A stretch of 64,000 nt of DNA, from the NCBI RefSeq assembly GCF_000934725.1, contig NZ_JYNS01000007.1:62001-126000 (forward strand). The letters run 5' to 3'. The position numbers and the translations under genes were made by a program. The notes below the pieces were generated by a model that had not been told where the DNA came from, did no database searches, and saw nothing but the letters and a program-made list of their open reading frames with translations. Of this stretch, positions 35,012-42,612 are shown one piece after another (within the stretch, counting starts at the first letter, position 1; each line of letters begins with the position of its first letter). Origin of the DNA: Methyloterricola oryzae (GTDB lineage: Bacteria > Pseudomonadota > Gammaproteobacteria > Methylococcales > Methylococcaceae).

Positions 35012-37252
35012 ATGAAGCCCTGGCTGCGCGGCACTCTCACGGGATTCACGGTGTCCATCGCCGGCGCCCTGCTCGCCCTGACGCCCGTGGGACTGGAGTT
35101 TGAACAGGGCGTCGGTCTGTCGTGGCTGTTCAAATGGCGCGGGCCCATCGCGGCTCCGACTGAAGTGGTCGTCATTGCCATCGACGATCAAACCGGCGGG
35201 CAACTCGGACTGTCCCGGCTACCGAGGGAATGGCCTCGCAGCATCCACGCGCGGCTGGTTGAAAACCTCACGAAACTGGGCACGTCCGCCATCGCCTTCG
35301 ACTTCGACTTCCAACAGCCCAAGCGGCCGGAAGACGATATTGCCTTCGGCGCCGTCATCGCGGCGTCGGGCCGCGTGGTGCTCGCCGAAAAGCTGACCGG
35401 CAAGCGCCAGCCACTGCTCGACAAGACGGGCAAGCTCAAGGGATCGGTATGGGTCGAGCAACTGATTACGCCGATCGCGCCCCTCGCCTCCAGCGCCGAG
35501 GGCCTGGGCCCCTTCCCGCTGCCCAAGGTTGAAGTCGCGGTGCACGAATTCTGGGCCTTCAAGCCCAGCGTCGGCGGCGCGGCCACCATGCCCGCCGTAG
35601 CCATGCAGATCCATACCATGCCGGCCTATGCCAAGCTACAGGAGTTGGCCAGGACGCAGAATCTCCCGGGCGCCAATGCCTTGCCCTCTCCGTTGCCGGC
35701 AAGCGCCCGCGCCGCGGAACTGCGGCGCTTCATGAATGACACACGCAAGGCCATTCTTCAACATCCGGAGCTTGAAGCGCAGCTACGCGAGCTCTCCCGT
35801 GGCACAGCGGGCTTGGAGGCGGAAGAAGCTCAGCGGATGGAGGCTTTGGCCGCGCTCTACGGCGGCGAGGATCATCGCTTTCTCAATTTCTACGGGCCGC
35901 CGGGCAGCATCACCACCATCCCCTACCACGTGATCGCGGGCGGCGACGCAAGCAGCGCGCCGATGCCGGACCTGAAGGGCAAGGTCGCCTTCGTCGGATT
36001 TTCCGATCTCTACGATCCCGGGCAGCCCGACCGCTTCTACACGGTGTTCACCAACGAGGACGGCGTCGACCTGAGCGGCGTGGAGATCGCCGCGACCTCC
36101 TTTGCCAACCTCCTGACCCACCGTGACGTGCAAGCCCTGAACCTCGCGGAGGAACTCGCCGTGGTCGGCGGATTCGGGGCCTTGGCGGGAATTACCGCCG
36201 GCGCGTTGCCCGCAATCCTGGGGGTGCCCCTGCTCCTGGCATCGGCTGCGGGCTACGCGGCCTATGCCGTGCATTCATTTGGCGAGCACGATCTATGGCT
36301 GCCCATGGCCACACCGTTCCTGGTGCAACTGCCCCTGGCGCTGTTCATCGGCTTGTTCACCCACTACTTCCTGGAGCGGCGAAAGAAGACCCGGGCGGCC
36401 AAGGCCATCAGCCTGTATCTGCCGGAGCAGCTGGCCCGGGATTTCACCGAGAAGAACCTCGATTCCAGCGCCCTGAATCGGGTGACCTACAGCGTATGCT
36501 TCGCCTCGGACATGGCGGGCTTCACCAGCATTGCCGAGAAGCTGCCGCCCAGCGAGCTGGCGAGTTTTCTCAATGACTACTTCGAAAGCCTGTCCAAGCC
36601 GCTCAAGAGCCAGGGCGTGGACGTCATCGAGTTTCGCGCCGACGGCGTCATGTGCGCCTGGACCGCGGAAAAGCCCAATCCCGACACCCGGCGCAAGGCG
36701 CTGACCGCGGGACTGGAAGCCATCGAGTCCATCGCGGCCTTCAAGCAGCGTCACGAACTGCTGGCGCAGTCACTGCGCATCGGTTTGGAGGAAGGCACGG
36801 TGTATGTGGGCCACGCCGGTGGCGGCGGCCATTTCGTCTACAGCATCGTCGGCGACAGCGCCAACACCGCAGCTCGCATCGAAGGCCTCAACAAGTACCT
36901 GGGCACGCAGCTGCTGGCCAGCCGCGTGGTTACCGAAGGCGTGGATGGCCTGCTCACCCGCTATCTGGGAGATTTCATCTTCGTAGGCAAGTCGGAACCC
37001 TTGCCCATCGTGGAGATCATGGCCAGCGAGCCATCGGCGAGCCCTGAGACGCGCCGACTGGCTTCCGACTTCGATCAAGCCATGGCGGACCTCGGCCGGA
37101 GCGCGTGGAACGAAGCCGCGGCGCGTTTCGAGGCACTCCTCGCGGACCATCCCGGCGACGGCCCTGCCCGCTTCCATCTCGAGCGCTGCCGGCGCTTCGC
37201 GGAGGCGCCGCCCGAGCTTTCGCCCTGGGTAGTCGCTATGGACTCGAAGTAG
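35012..37252 (+). CDS. CHASE2-domain class III adenylate/guanylate cyclase
   Basis: 746 residues. An N-terminal membrane segment is followed by a periplasmic CHASE2 sensor (~45-370: VVVIAIDDQTGGQLG, WPRSIHARLVENL, IAFDFDFQQPKRPED, LKGKVAFVGFSD), then three transmembrane segments (~385-465) and a class III cyclase domain (~485-670). Metal-binding Asp500 (ASDMAGFT) and Asp544 (FRADGVM) and transition-state residues Asn618 and Arg622 (GDSANTAARIE) are present, so it should be active. The base-specifying residues are Glu540 and Ser611; Glu at the first position is the guanylate-cyclase state (adenylate cyclases have Lys). The last ~70 residues look like one TPR hairpin. The signal is likely sensed in the periplasm and passed to cytoplasmic cNMP. 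Confidence 0.93.
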   Translation: MKPWLRGTLTGFTVSIAGALLALTPVGLEFEQGVGLSWLFKWRGPIAAPTEVVVIAIDDQTGGQLGLSRLPREWPRSIHARLVENLTKLGTSAIAFDFDFQQPKRPEDDIAFGAVIAASGRVVLAEKLTGKRQPLLDKTGKLKGSVWVEQLITPIAPLASSAEGLGPFPLPKVEVAVHEFWAFKPSVGGAATMPAVAMQIHTMPAYAKLQELARTQNLPGANALPSPLPASARAAELRRFMNDTRKAILQHPELEAQLRELSRGTAGLEAEEAQRMEALAALYGGEDHRFLNFYGPPGSITTIPYHVIAGGDASSAPMPDLKGKVAFVGFSDLYDPGQPDRFYTVFTNEDGVDLSGVEIAATSFANLLTHRDVQALNLAEELAVVGGFGALAGITAGALPAILGVPLLLASAAGYAAYAVHSFGEHDLWLPMATPFLVQLPLALFIGLFTHYFLERRKKTRAAKAISLYLPEQLARDFTEKNLDSSALNRVTYSVCFASDMAGFTSIAEKLPPSELASFLNDYFESLSKPLKSQGVDVIEFRADGVMCAWTAEKPNPDTRRKALTAGLEAIESIAAFKQRHELLAQSLRIGLEEGTVYVGHAGGGGHFVYSIVGDSANTAARIEGLNKYLGTQLLASRVVTEGVDGLLTRYLGDFIFVGKSEPLPIVEIMASEPSASPETRRLASDFDQAMADLGRSAWNEAAARFEALLADHPGDGPARFHLERCRRFAEAPPELSPWVVAMDSK

Positions 37253-37266
37253 CCCAGAATCCTCCT

Positions 37267-39108
37267 TCAGTTGCGCAGCGACTTGATCTCCAGGGTGGCC
37301 TGGCGCAGCTTCTTGGTCAGGCCTCGCGCGATGTTGGTGACCAGCTTGAGGCGGACCTGGGCGACCGAGTCATCCTGCATCGCCGAATGATCCAGACGCG
37401 TGTAGTCAAGGATGGAACAGGTCACGTCGGTGTCTGCGATGATGTCGGCGGAACGCTTGCCTTGATCCAGCATCGCCATTTCGCCGAATGCGGACCCCGC
37501 TGATATGGTCGAAATGCGCCCGGACCTGCGCTGCCCCAGCGGCACGCTGACACTGACCTGGCCCTGCAGCAGGAAATATAGGCAATCGGCAGGCTCTCCC
37601 TCGCGGCACAAATAGTCCCCCGCCGCGTATTGGCGCCGCTCCAGCATTACCTCCAAGGCAGACAATTCCGGCTCGCTGAACCCCGCACAGAACGCCTGGG
37701 TCGCCAGCGGCGCTTCGCCTTCGCCAACACCCCCCTGGCCGGCCAGCAGGCACTCCTCGCACCACTCCAGGGCATGATCCACGTCATCGAACCGGAGCAG
37801 CGGCAATTCCTCCAGATTCTTCAGGATTCCCCGGGCCGACTTCTTGACCACATATTGGTTGGCAATCCCGGTGAAGAGCACGGTCTTGCCGTGGTCGTAC
37901 TGGGAGCGGACCAAATCGATGAGCAGGTTGAGCGCACCGCCGTTGATCGTTCCTACCCGGGTGAAATCGATGATCAACTTGTCCGCTTTCTCACTCAGGC
38001 GCATGGACTCGCCGATGACGATCTCGGCCGAGGAGAACACCAAGTCGCCCTTCAGTTCCAGCACGCAGACCGTGTGGCCGAGTTCCGCCAGCAACCGGGT
38101 CTGTTCCACATTGCGGGTGCGCTTGGACTGCACCATGGTGGCATCGTAGATCGAGTGGAACACCGTCGGCGCCGAGGTGCGGTTGGTGTGGAGCATGTGC
38201 AAGCCGAAATCCGAGGAGATCCGTTTGCATACGGCCAGGCCGCGCACGCTGTTGCCTCGCTCGTCCAGGGGCGGAGAGAACACCGCCAGGCCGAACTGTC
38301 CCGGCAGCACCGCCACGATGCCGCCGCCCACGCCGCTCTTGGCCGGCATGCCCCCTTCGTAGATCCAGGCGCCGGAATAGTCATACATGCCGCAGGAGCT
38401 CATCACGCTCAGGACCTTGGGCACGTAGCAACTCTGCAACGCGCGCACGCCGGTGATGGGGTTGACCCCGTCATTGGCCAGCGTCGCCCCCATCAGCGCC
38501 AGGTCGCGGCAGGTGACCAGGATGGAACACTGCTGGAAATAGGCGTCCAGGACCTCGTCCGTGTCCTTTTCAATGATGTTGGAGTTGTGCAGCAGATAGG
38601 CGATGGCGCGGTTGCGATGACCGGTGGATTTCTCCGAGAGGTAGACCTCCTGGTCCACCATTACCGGATGACCCAGGTAATCCTTGTAGGTCTTGAGCAT
38701 GCGCTGCATCTTGGCGACGGGGGTGTCACCGGCAATGAGACTGACCGTCGCGATGGCGCCCGCATTGATCATGGGGTTCAGTGGCCGGCCGGTGTCGGGC
38801 TCCAGACTGATGGAATTGAATGCCTCCCCGGAGGGTTCGACGCCGACCTTTTTCAGCACCGCTTCCACGCCCTTGTCTTCCAGGGCAATGCCATAGGAGA
38901 TGGCCTTGGATATGGACTGGATGGTGAAGGACTGGCGGGAGTCGCCCTCCTGGTAGACATGCCCGTCCACCGTGATCAGGGCGATACCGAACCAGGCTGG
39001 GTCGGCCTTGGTCAGTTCGGGGATGTAACTGGCAACCTCGCCGCCATCCAGCCCCGCATAGTCGCGGTGGACGGATTCGAGGTATTCCTGCAGTGAATTG
39101 GCTTGCAT
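37267..39108 (-). CDS. glsA: Glutaminase A fused to STAS and cyclic-nucleotide-binding domains
   Basis: 613 residues. Residues ~1-305 are a serine-dependent beta-lactamase-fold glutaminase: SISK with the catalytic Ser-x-x-Lys, PLNPMINAGAIA, EVYLSEKSTGHRNRAIAYL, and PAKSGVGGGIVAVLPGQ. It hydrolyses L-glutamine to glutamate and ammonia. A STAS-like domain (~350-455: VCVLELKGDLVFSSAEIVI, KLIIDFTRVGTINGGALNLL) and a cNMP domain (~475-600: YLCREGEPADCLYFLLQGQV, cassette GEMAMLDQGKRSADI with Glu and Arg) follow. The fusion implies control of glutamine breakdown by protein partners and a cyclic nucleotide. It converges on the CHASE2 cyclase with 14 bases between stops, which makes that cyclase the obvious candidate source. 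Confidence 0.93.
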   Translation of the reverse strand: MQANSLQEYLESVHRDYAGLDGGEVASYIPELTKADPAWFGIALITVDGHVYQEGDSRQSFTIQSISKAISYGIALEDKGVEAVLKKVGVEPSGEAFNSISLEPDTGRPLNPMINAGAIATVSLIAGDTPVAKMQRMLKTYKDYLGHPVMVDQEVYLSEKSTGHRNRAIAYLLHNSNIIEKDTDEVLDAYFQQCSILVTCRDLALMGATLANDGVNPITGVRALQSCYVPKVLSVMSSCGMYDYSGAWIYEGGMPAKSGVGGGIVAVLPGQFGLAVFSPPLDERGNSVRGLAVCKRISSDFGLHMLHTNRTSAPTVFHSIYDATMVQSKRTRNVEQTRLLAELGHTVCVLELKGDLVFSSAEIVIGESMRLSEKADKLIIDFTRVGTINGGALNLLIDLVRSQYDHGKTVLFTGIANQYVVKKSARGILKNLEELPLLRFDDVDHALEWCEECLLAGQGGVGEGEAPLATQAFCAGFSEPELSALEVMLERRQYAAGDYLCREGEPADCLYFLLQGQVSVSVPLGQRRSGRISTISAGSAFGEMAMLDQGKRSADIIADTDVTCSILDYTRLDHSAMQDDSVAQVRLKLVTNIARGLTKKLRQATLEIKSLRN

Positions 39109-39437
39109 AGGGCAGCTTCGGAGTCGTTCAAGTCTCCGTATCCCTAAACAGGGATCATGCCAGCCCCCATCCTACCCTGGTTCGATAGTGGCAGTGAGCC
39201 TTACCTCAGGGAACGTCAGGCCTCACCGCTTTCCAACCCTGGGACCCTGTGACTGAGCTTACGCCCCCTATGCCCAGAAAGGTGGCAGGCCGCGCCCGCA
39301 TAAAGGCTGCTTGCATGATTTCGGTGCAAACACACCGCAGTGGCCTGGCATCGATCGCATCCGCATGGCCGAACACCGTATCCGGCGTCGCCGCAGCAGC
39401 CCACCTCAAGCCGCCCGGCGATGGGCCCCGCAGGGCA
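39109..39437. other. Intergenic region upstream of the glutaminase gene
   Basis: About 330 bases. It lies upstream of the minus-strand glutaminase gene and downstream of the minus-strand GT-C gene. No gene with coding character, no clear hairpin terminator and no obvious promoter pair was found. Confidence 0.4.
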
Positions 39438-41177
39438 TCACGGCAACTGCGACAGGGCAAAATGCCTGAGGTTCAGGACAACCAGTTCCCCTGGCTGACG
39501 TTGCACGTCCAGAGGTTTAGTCGCGGATGAAAGCCGCAAGACCCTGACACCAGCGGAACGCAAGGTCCCCGCGCACTGTGCGGTCAATTCTCCGCTGAAA
39601 TACTGGGCCGATTCAGCGACTGGCAATGGCAGAAGGCGCGAACAATCCGTCAAGTCCCCAATGAAAGGACCTGACTCCTTGTACTTGACTGCATCGGTAT
39701 CCGGTCCGTAAGGCGGTCCCAGATAGGCAAGCAAGAACACATAGTCCTGCTCTTTCTGTATATTCCTTGCGAGCAAAACCAGAGTTGGGGCGCCATCTCG
39801 GTAAATGTATCGGCTCACTTGAACCGCCTCATCTAGCGGAAAAGTGACCTTCTCTATGGCGGGAAGACCGAGAAGCTGCGAAAGCCGCCACATGCCAGGC
39901 AGATGACTTGTCAATGAAAACGCGTTTGCATGGGAAATAATCCCCAGGCATGCTGTGGCGGTCAAAATACTCAGCATTCGCGGTCTCAAACGAGGACGTA
40001 GCCAAGTTCGGCGGATAAAAGCAGACCATCCCAGCGCGGATAGCGCCATGAGCGGCAATACGATAAACACATAATGCCGGGTCTGTGTCGGTCCCTGCTG
40101 AAAGAACCACGGAACGAACGGAACTACGAGCAGCGCCAGCCAGGCCATGCATAATACGCTCAACGCGCAACGTCGGCCCAGAACTGCCTGCAACAGGACG
40201 CCGATCCAGAGTAACCCGCCGGCTTTCATAAAGAATACGAAGCCATACGGGTATTGCGTCCCCTGATACTGCTCCTGCACCTGCCCTGCATTTGCCAGAT
40301 ACAGGAACGGCGACGGCAGCGGAAACAGATACACCAGATAACCGATGTAGCAAATCAGCGCAACGACTCCCGCGACCACAAAGCCAGGCCACCAGACTGG
40401 CCTGTGCCGATAGGCGACTAGCGTGACTGCAAGCGCAAGCAAGAAGAGCAAGTAGATGATGACGCTTTCTAGCCTAACCACGTAAGCCAAAAAAGCCAAA
40501 AGTCCGCTCAATCCAACGCGCCATGACGATCTGAGCGAAAGCCCGCGCACAAAGGCAAGACAAGCCAGTGTCACCAGGAGCATGCTTGGCACGTCACTCA
40601 CCAGCGAGGAACCGAGATACTGGAACAACGTGGAGGCGGCAAACAGGAATGTTGAAACCGCCAGGCCAAGCCCAATGCCTTCGCCGCCCTTGCCATCCTT
40701 GCCGCCATTCAGCACGCTCTGCAGATTCAGGATCAGCCAGGCAAGCGCACCCAGATTCACTGCCAACATGAATCGATACGACCAAGTGGCTGCCACGACC
40801 GCGTCCACCCCGGAATCAAGAAGCCGGCTCAACGCTCCCAGGATGACAACGTGGCCGAGGCGGGAAAACTCAGGGAAGCAGATTGGCACCTTGGCTGCGC
40901 CCGGGAGGTCACGAGTCGTTGAGAATGTCTTGGCGCACTGTTGCAAATCAAGGATATAGTGGGTCTCTGCGTACGCTTTGCCCTGATGCAGCCAGATCGG
41001 AGAATCCCAATGGACGTCTTCCAGCGGCGGTCGAATATCGAAAACCGTGAGCCAGGCAAGTACGGCGCAGAAAATGCCAACGACCAGCCTGCATGAGGCT
41101 AGGCCTGAATTGCTACGCAAGGTATTTAAGCTCAAATCAGTCGCACCACATGTATATCTAGAAATCCCCCTCAACAA
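39438..41177 (-). CDS. Polytopic membrane protein, probable GT-C glycosyltransferase
   Basis: 579 codons from a TTG at 41177; no in-frame ATG exists near the N-terminus, so the exact start is unsure. About ten to eleven hydrophobic segments are followed by a soluble C-terminal domain (from ~430). An acidic loop after the first segment (FDIRPPLEDVHWDSPIW) and the tandem membrane helices resemble GT-C enzymes such as mannosyltransferases, but I see no diagnostic motif. It follows a GT2 glycosyltransferase on the same strand with 158 bases between, in a compact glycan-related pair. Family assignment is tentative. Confidence 0.7.
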   Translation of the reverse strand: MLRGISRYTCGATDLSLNTLRSNSGLASCRLVVGIFCAVLAWLTVFDIRPPLEDVHWDSPIWLHQGKAYAETHYILDLQQCAKTFSTTRDLPGAAKVPICFPEFSRLGHVVILGALSRLLDSGVDAVVAATWSYRFMLAVNLGALAWLILNLQSVLNGGKDGKGGEGIGLGLAVSTFLFAASTLFQYLGSSLVSDVPSMLLVTLACLAFVRGLSLRSSWRVGLSGLLAFLAYVVRLESVIIYLLFLLALAVTLVAYRHRPVWWPGFVVAGVVALICYIGYLVYLFPLPSPFLYLANAGQVQEQYQGTQYPYGFVFFMKAGGLLWIGVLLQAVLGRRCALSVLCMAWLALLVVPFVPWFFQQGPTQTRHYVFIVLPLMALSALGWSAFIRRTWLRPRLRPRMLSILTATACLGIISHANAFSLTSHLPGMWRLSQLLGLPAIEKVTFPLDEAVQVSRYIYRDGAPTLVLLARNIQKEQDYVFLLAYLGPPYGPDTDAVKYKESGPFIGDLTDCSRLLPLPVAESAQYFSGELTAQCAGTLRSAGVRVLRLSSATKPLDVQRQPGELVVLNLRHFALSQLP

Positions 41178-41335
41178 AACGTGCCATGGGAGATACCGAA
41201 AAGTTGGTGAATTTATAGCGCATCAACACCGCAAGCTACGCGATCTGCCTTAAATCTCAGTTTGAATCCAGCGCCTACAGTTAATTCGCGCGCAAACAAC
41301 TGGCGGGTACTTCGACCCTCCGAAACCAAGGCAAG

Positions 41336-42301
41336 TCACTGTGGCCCAAATGGTAAATCGTACCTAAGGCTCCAAAGCTTTTTCCTGAAGTAGGTACACT
41401 TTCTATTTTTATAGAACCTCAGCATGGCTGGCACTGAGCCCGGCCTACTGGCCGCCACTTTGCCCACAAACTTGATATGCATCAGTTTCTTATTTAATTT
41501 ACGCCGCCCTTTAGTCAGCAGCGAGAAATGGAAGAACATCCAATCAAACAAGACATCTTCCGGAAGTTTGAAATGCTGCCTGAGGAAGCCGGTAAACTCT
41601 ATGCACGCGTCAATTTTATGCAAGTACACATGATCATCCTGCCTGGACGATAAGTTGTTTCCGCTCAACCTCCACCGCACTGGCTCATTACCGATGGTAT
41701 AAATGCCCTTTTCCATACCAAATCGTATCCAACTGGCCACATCACTTGCCCAGCCGAGAGGAAATTCCACAAAGCCGCCTGTGCCGAGATAGACATCTCG
41801 CGAGAAAATAAACTCGGAGGCGGAGCTACGGCAACTTCTATCCAAGACCCTGGAAGCAAACTGGGCTGACGACTCGTGGCCCGGATGACTCGTGGCACCG
41901 TAAAGTATTTCCCCCTGATGATCGATGACTGCCAAGTTGAAACGCACCACATCGAACCTGGTGTCCGAATGCAAGAAGTCATAAAAAGATTTCACGGCAT
42001 CCTTCGGCATGATGTCATCGTCTCCAAATACCCAAATCCATTCTTCGTGTGTCAGGTCGACACATCGCATCCACTGCCTTACCAGGGATTTGCCACCTAG
42101 ATTTTCAGGAAACCTTCGATATACTATATCGATACGGCTATTGTATTTTTCGACAATTGAAGAGAGATCCTCGGTACTTGCATCATCCCCAATGTATAAT
42201 GTGAACCGAGTATCGCTTTGCCAGGCAATTGAAGCCAGTGTCTGGTCAAAATATTCAGCCTTATAGGCAGGTATCACAATTGCAAGCTTTTGATCAGACA
42301 T
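41336..42301 (-). CDS. GT2-family glycosyltransferase
   Basis: 321 residues with GGGGAAG before the ATG. The GT-A fold is evident: LAIVIPAYKAEYFDQTLASI, LYIGDDASTEDLSSIVEKY, and the metal-binding DxD in WVFGDDDIM. VRWRLSGNNLSS lies where acceptor-site residues usually occur. No transmembrane segment; it should act at the cytoplasmic membrane face using a nucleotide sugar to build a surface glycan. The DNA is strongly AT-rich compared with its neighbours (22 G/C in the sampled 60-base line from 42121), a sign of recent transfer typical of O-antigen or capsule genes. Confidence 0.87.
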   Translation of the reverse strand: MSDQKLAIVIPAYKAEYFDQTLASIAWQSDTRFTLYIGDDASTEDLSSIVEKYNSRIDIVYRRFPENLGGKSLVRQWMRCVDLTHEEWIWVFGDDDIMPKDAVKSFYDFLHSDTRFDVVRFNLAVIDHQGEILYGATSHPGHESSAQFASRVLDRSCRSSASEFIFSRDVYLGTGGFVEFPLGWASDVASWIRFGMEKGIYTIGNEPVRWRLSGNNLSSRQDDHVYLHKIDACIEFTGFLRQHFKLPEDVLFDWMFFHFSLLTKGRRKLNKKLMHIKFVGKVAASRPGSVPAMLRFYKNRKCTYFRKKLWSLRYDLPFGPQ

Positions 42302-42612
42302 AAGAGCTTCCCCAGCAACAAAATCAACAACACGCGCCGGCAGTTCACCAAAACGCCTGTCAGTCGATCACTTCGCAACACCCAGGCAGACCGGATATTG
42401 GCCCACCAGTTAACCACCACAAAAAACCGCAAGCGCTTAGGAAGTAGCTCGCCAAATCCTGGCGAAGCCACACCTTCTTGGCACACGGTGATGGTATGCC
42501 CCACATCACAACTGGATGATAACAGCTAAATCACACAATCATCTCCAGCTTGGGCCTGACTCTTCCATCTCCACACGCGAATCCGTTTTGAAACTGATAC
42601 CGCCGGCACTGA
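42302..42612. other. Intergenic region upstream of the GT2 gene
   Basis: About 310 AT-rich bases. A 76-codon minus-strand frame (42274-42504) ends inside the GT2 gene and has a hydrophobic C-terminus; it might be a remnant of a membrane gene but has no recognisable homology. This region should contain the GT2 promoter and possibly the end of the cytochrome transcript. Confidence 0.35.

Noticed and set aside
37630-39096. 488-codon frame antisense to the glutaminase gene
   Set aside because: Long only because of high GC on the opposite strand; His/Gly/Asp-rich translation without domains, while the minus strand encodes a complete recognisable glutaminase-STAS-cNMP protein.
42274-42504. 76-codon minus-strand frame overlapping the GT2 start
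   Set aside because: Overlaps the well-supported GT2 gene and its ribosome site; at most a gene remnant.
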